From assembly GCA_001464165.1 (NCBI GenBank), contig LNEX01000401.1:1-42232 (forward strand): a stretch of 42,232 nt of DNA. Direction: 5' to 3'. The notes under the pieces are model-generated. The model did not search any database. It worked only from the letters and a program-made list of their open reading frames with translations, and was not told the origin of the DNA. The stretch is from a bacterium Ga0077546. GTDB taxonomy: Bacteria; Cyanobacteriota; Vampirovibrionia; Obscuribacterales; Obscuribacteraceae. Each line of letters begins with the position of its first letter. Position 1 is the first letter of the stretch. Below are positions 40,063-42,232 of the stretch, piece by piece. A program made the position numbers and the translations under genes.

Positions 40063-40770
40063 ATGTCTTATAAATCAGCCAAATTGCGCCTTGTCAAGCT
40101 GGTGCCTGCTCTTTTGGCCATGTCCCTAGTTTTCTTGGCGACATTCCCCTTGGGTGCCGGCGCTGCCCAGCCAGTGACGGGTCTGACTTATGACGGTGAC
40201 CATGACGTTATTGTTTTTCCCACCTGCGACCTAGCTGTTCGCTACAACAGTAAAACTTTTGTGCCAGTTAAAGCCAAACTGCAAGACACTTCAAGTTCTG
40301 CCTTCCTCAAGATTTCTCCTGACAAGGCGGTCAAGATTTGGGAAGACTATGATTCGGCCAAAATGACAGCTGCGCCCGAGCAAATTTTGATTGAAGTCTA
40401 TGACGTTGGCAAGATTGGATCTTTTGGTTCTAGCCGTTTCAGCAAAGAGTTTATGGCTGCTAATCGCGTGCGCGAAGTGCAGTTCACCAATGAACGCATT
40501 GCCAAAGAAACAGGGCTTTCAGCAAGTGCTTTCACCGGCATCACCGCAGTTAAGCCCTTTGAAATTGCACCCAAAAGCGGAGAGGCCCCGTTCTATCTCT
40601 ACGTCATTCAAACACCAGAACATCTCACTATCTATGCTCGCAAGATGCGCGCTGCTAGCCGCAGTTTTGACTTAGATCCGGCTGTAATTGTGACGCAACT
40701 GCAAGTACGTGGCACTAAAGACTGTGTTAGTAACGTTAAGCTTGAAGAGCCAAAAGTTGTCGCTCAATAG
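40063..40770 (+). CDS. Exported protein of unknown function upstream of the antiporter
   Basis: A 235-residue protein with a signal peptide (KLRLVKLVPALLAMSLVFLA, TFPLGAGAA, cleavage before QPVTG). The mature part has a strand-rich start (TYDGDHDVIVFPTCDLAVRY, NSKTFVPVKAKLQ) and mixed helices (SSRFSKEFMAANRVREVQFT, IAKETGLSASAFTGI). No family recognised. The ATG at 40063 has AAGGGA upstream and is preferred to upstream in-frame starts at 40033 or 39853, which would place 10-70 unlikely residues before the signal peptide. It lies 29 nt before the antiporter, so an operon is likely. Confidence 0.7.
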   Translation: MSYKSAKLRLVKLVPALLAMSLVFLATFPLGAGAAQPVTGLTYDGDHDVIVFPTCDLAVRYNSKTFVPVKAKLQDTSSSAFLKISPDKAVKIWEDYDSAKMTAAPEQILIEVYDVGKIGSFGSSRFSKEFMAANRVREVQFTNERIAKETGLSASAFTGITAVKPFEIAPKSGEAPFYLYVIQTPEHLTIYARKMRAASRSFDLDPAVIVTQLQVRGTKDCVSNVKLEEPKVVAQ

Positions 40771-40799
40771 GGCCTGACTGTCTGTAAGAGGGTATCTCG

Positions 40800-42179
40800 A
40801 TGGAATCGGCTGTGGCCGTCGTAGTAGTCGGTATGATTGTTTTTCTCGCTCACCTCTTTGCTGTGGGCTTTGAGAAGACGCGCATTCCCGATGTGCTGCC
40901 GCTGGTTATTTTAGGAGTTCTGGTTGGACCAGTTTTTCATTTTGTCAAACCCTCCGACTTTGGCCAGGTTGGTCAAGTTTTTACCACTCTGGCTCTTGTA
41001 ATCATTTTATTCAACTGCGGGCTGGAGCTTGATCTCAACTTATTGATGAAGTCGTTCTTACCAGCTCTAAAGCTCGGTCTGATTACTTTTGTTGTTACGG
41101 TTGCCACTACGGTCTGGCTTGCTATGCAGGCTCTGGGTCTCGGGCCCGTAGAGGGCTGCATTCTCGGCTGTATTGCTGCTGCCTGTTCGCCTCCAGTGGT
41201 CATACCAATGTTGGCTAAGTTGAGGGCCACTGAGCAGACTAGAACCATGCTCATTCTTGAGTCAACGATTTGCGAAGTGCTAGGAATTGTTACCACTTTG
41301 GCCTTCATCAAGATTGCCACACAGAGTGATATTCAGCCAACTGCCATGATTGGCCATATCATTGCCTCTTTCATTATGGCCGCTATGATTGGCTTCGCTG
41401 CTGGTGTCGTCTGGTCTAGTTTGCTCAAAGTCGTGCGCCACGTTGAAGACAACATTTTCTGCACACCGGCCTTTGTTTGCATTGTTTTTGGTACTGCCGA
41501 GCTTTTTGATTACAGTGGTCCAGTGGCCGCCCTGGTCTTCGGTTTGGTGTTGGGCAATATTAAAGATTTGACCTTCTTGAAGAATGTACCTAAGGCCCAG
41601 ACCGTGAGCTTGACCTATCAAGAAAAGACATTTTTTGCGGCTTTAGTGTTCTTGCTCAAGTCTCTGTTCTTTGTTTATGTCGGCTTGTCGATGCAGTTCA
41701 ACTCATGGCATCTTGCTGGAATGGCCATGCTGCTAACCGTTTGGACCTTACTTGTACGTTTGGTTGTTGTTCGCTTTGCTACCGACAAAACTCTATCTAC
41801 CTATGACCGCTCATTGGTATCGATTATGGTGCCAAAGGGATTAGCGGCGGCAGTATTGGCCTCTTTGGTTTTGCAGTCTGGAGTGAATGGAGCTGAGACT
41901 ATTCGCGAAGTAGCATTCGGTGTGATTCTCTTCAGTATTTGCTTGGTGGCGGTACTGACGTTTATGCTTGAGCGCGGTTGGTTGGATAAGTTCTTCCGCT
42001 ATATTTACGGCAATTCACATGTGCTTAAGCCTGATGCTGACCAGCTAGTTACAGGGCCATTTAGTCACGTTGATGCCATAGAGAGCGCCAGCAAGCGGCA
42101 TTCTCAAAACGCATCTGAACTCGACGGCACAATTGGACCAGGAACCGGCGGGCCTAGTATTGCTGGCCCCGGTGGTTAG
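40800..42179 (+). CDS. CPA2-type cation:proton antiporter
   Basis: A 459-residue integral membrane protein with about 12-13 TM segments. Family features are the opening TM followed by RIPDVLPLVILGVLVGPVFH, FTTLALVIILFNCGLELDLN (the gLel-D motif of Kef/Nha-like carriers) and the region GCILGCIAAACSPPVVIPML. It later has GPVAALVFGLVLGN and a conserved late TM (VPKGLAAAVLASLVL). There is no C-terminal RCK/TrkA-N nucleotide-binding domain, only a short Ser/Gly-rich tail. It probably exchanges Na+ or K+ for H+; ion specificity cannot be read from sequence. GAGGG lies before the ATG. Confidence 0.92.
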   Translation: MESAVAVVVVGMIVFLAHLFAVGFEKTRIPDVLPLVILGVLVGPVFHFVKPSDFGQVGQVFTTLALVIILFNCGLELDLNLLMKSFLPALKLGLITFVVTVATTVWLAMQALGLGPVEGCILGCIAAACSPPVVIPMLAKLRATEQTRTMLILESTICEVLGIVTTLAFIKIATQSDIQPTAMIGHIIASFIMAAMIGFAAGVVWSSLLKVVRHVEDNIFCTPAFVCIVFGTAELFDYSGPVAALVFGLVLGNIKDLTFLKNVPKAQTVSLTYQEKTFFAALVFLLKSLFFVYVGLSMQFNSWHLAGMAMLLTVWTLLVRLVVVRFATDKTLSTYDRSLVSIMVPKGLAAAVLASLVLQSGVNGAETIREVAFGVILFSICLVAVLTFMLERGWLDKFFRYIYGNSHVLKPDADQLVTGPFSHVDAIESASKRHSQNASELDGTIGPGTGGPSIAGPGG

Positions 42180-42203
42180 CAATACTAGGTTAGCAATACT
42201 AGG
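42153..42203 (+). terminator. Hairpin with duplicated right arm at the antiporter 3' end
   Basis: CCTAGTATTGCT (42153-42164, inside the gene end) pairs perfectly over 12 bp with AGCAATACTAGG at 42178-42189, and equally with a second copy at 42192-42203. The duplicate arises from a 14-bp tandem repeat, GGTTAGCAATACTA (42174-42201), whose first copy contains the stop codon. No T-run follows. Confidence 0.5.
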
Positions 42204-42232
42204 CTGACAGTTTAGTCTAAGCTAAAAGACTG

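Noticed and set aside
1..42232. tRNA, rRNA, CRISPR arrays, insertion sequences, integrases or phage genes
   Set aside because: Looked for cloverleaf-like segments, regularly spaced repeats, and transposase or integrase motifs; none seen. The short tandem repeats found have no spacer structure like a CRISPR array.

Overview
The window looks like a fragment of an uncultured, probably diderm bacterium. The mix of long low-complexity proteins with Gly/Ala-rich hydrophobic stretches, a PknB-type kinase with a leucine-rich-repeat sensor, a MocR regulator and many short exported proteins of no clear family resembles Melainabacteria/Vampirovibrionia (Obscuribacter-like). That placement is inferred from protein style; there is no rRNA here to confirm it. 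No tRNA, rRNA, CRISPR array, transposase or phage module was found.

Layout. 1-2.0 kb (minus): the start of a UbiB/ABC1-type kinase that runs off the left edge, a HAD-like protein and an Ala-rich protein with its own terminator. 2.4-5.9 kb (minus): an exported LRR protein followed by a histidine kinase and an OmpR-type regulator, the last two overlapping by one base. 6.0-6.9 kb (minus): a VanY/M15-like peptidase. 7.3-11.4 kb (plus): a repeat-linker protein, an MFS exporter and an FtsH-like protease broken between HEAGH and the third zinc ligand. 11.6-16.2 kb (plus): two hypothetical proteins, one of 1183 residues with a SAP-like end. 16.6-20.7 kb: a PAP-like metallophosphoesterase, a small unknown (minus), and a LysM protein with a duplicated domain plus a small partner. 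20.7-24.7 kb (minus): an apparent operon of MocR regulator, 83-residue protein and Ser/Thr kinase with LRR domain. 25-29 kb: TPR, FtsH-ectodomain-like, pentapeptide-repeat and exported proteins, and a frameshifted PCYCGC-motif protein. 29.1-33.1 kb (plus): mnmG and four small genes. 33.3-38.0 kb (minus): a divergent kinase-like protein, an acyl desaturase, a ribbon-helix-helix regulator, an exported thioredoxin and a TPR protein. 38.2-42.2 kb: ArsR + AHSA1 pair, an internally deleted AHSA1 remnant, a membrane protein, an exported protein and a CPA2-type antiporter.

The most striking signal is a shared promoter-like element. Five intergenic sites carry ATGGAAYCGTMACA or a close variant, each in the sense direction of the next gene, each followed at a constant 16-nt spacing from the GGAAYC hexamer by a TAnnnT-like box (CAAAAT in one case). 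They precede the M15 peptidase, the 1183-residue protein, the 121-residue protein, the LysM protein and the MocR-kinase operon, and so define a candidate regulon of surface or effector-like genes. Other signals are a 28-bp palindrome upstream of the ribbon-helix-helix gene, a recurring CGCATAYGGTG palindrome, interlocking hairpins near 28 kb, and short tandem repeats just after three stop codons.

Two reading frames are clearly interrupted (the FtsH-like protease and the PCYCGC protein), one gene pair (32.7-33.1 kb) may be a third case, and one AHSA1 gene has lost its middle. Whether these are real mutations or assembly errors cannot be told from the sequence alone.
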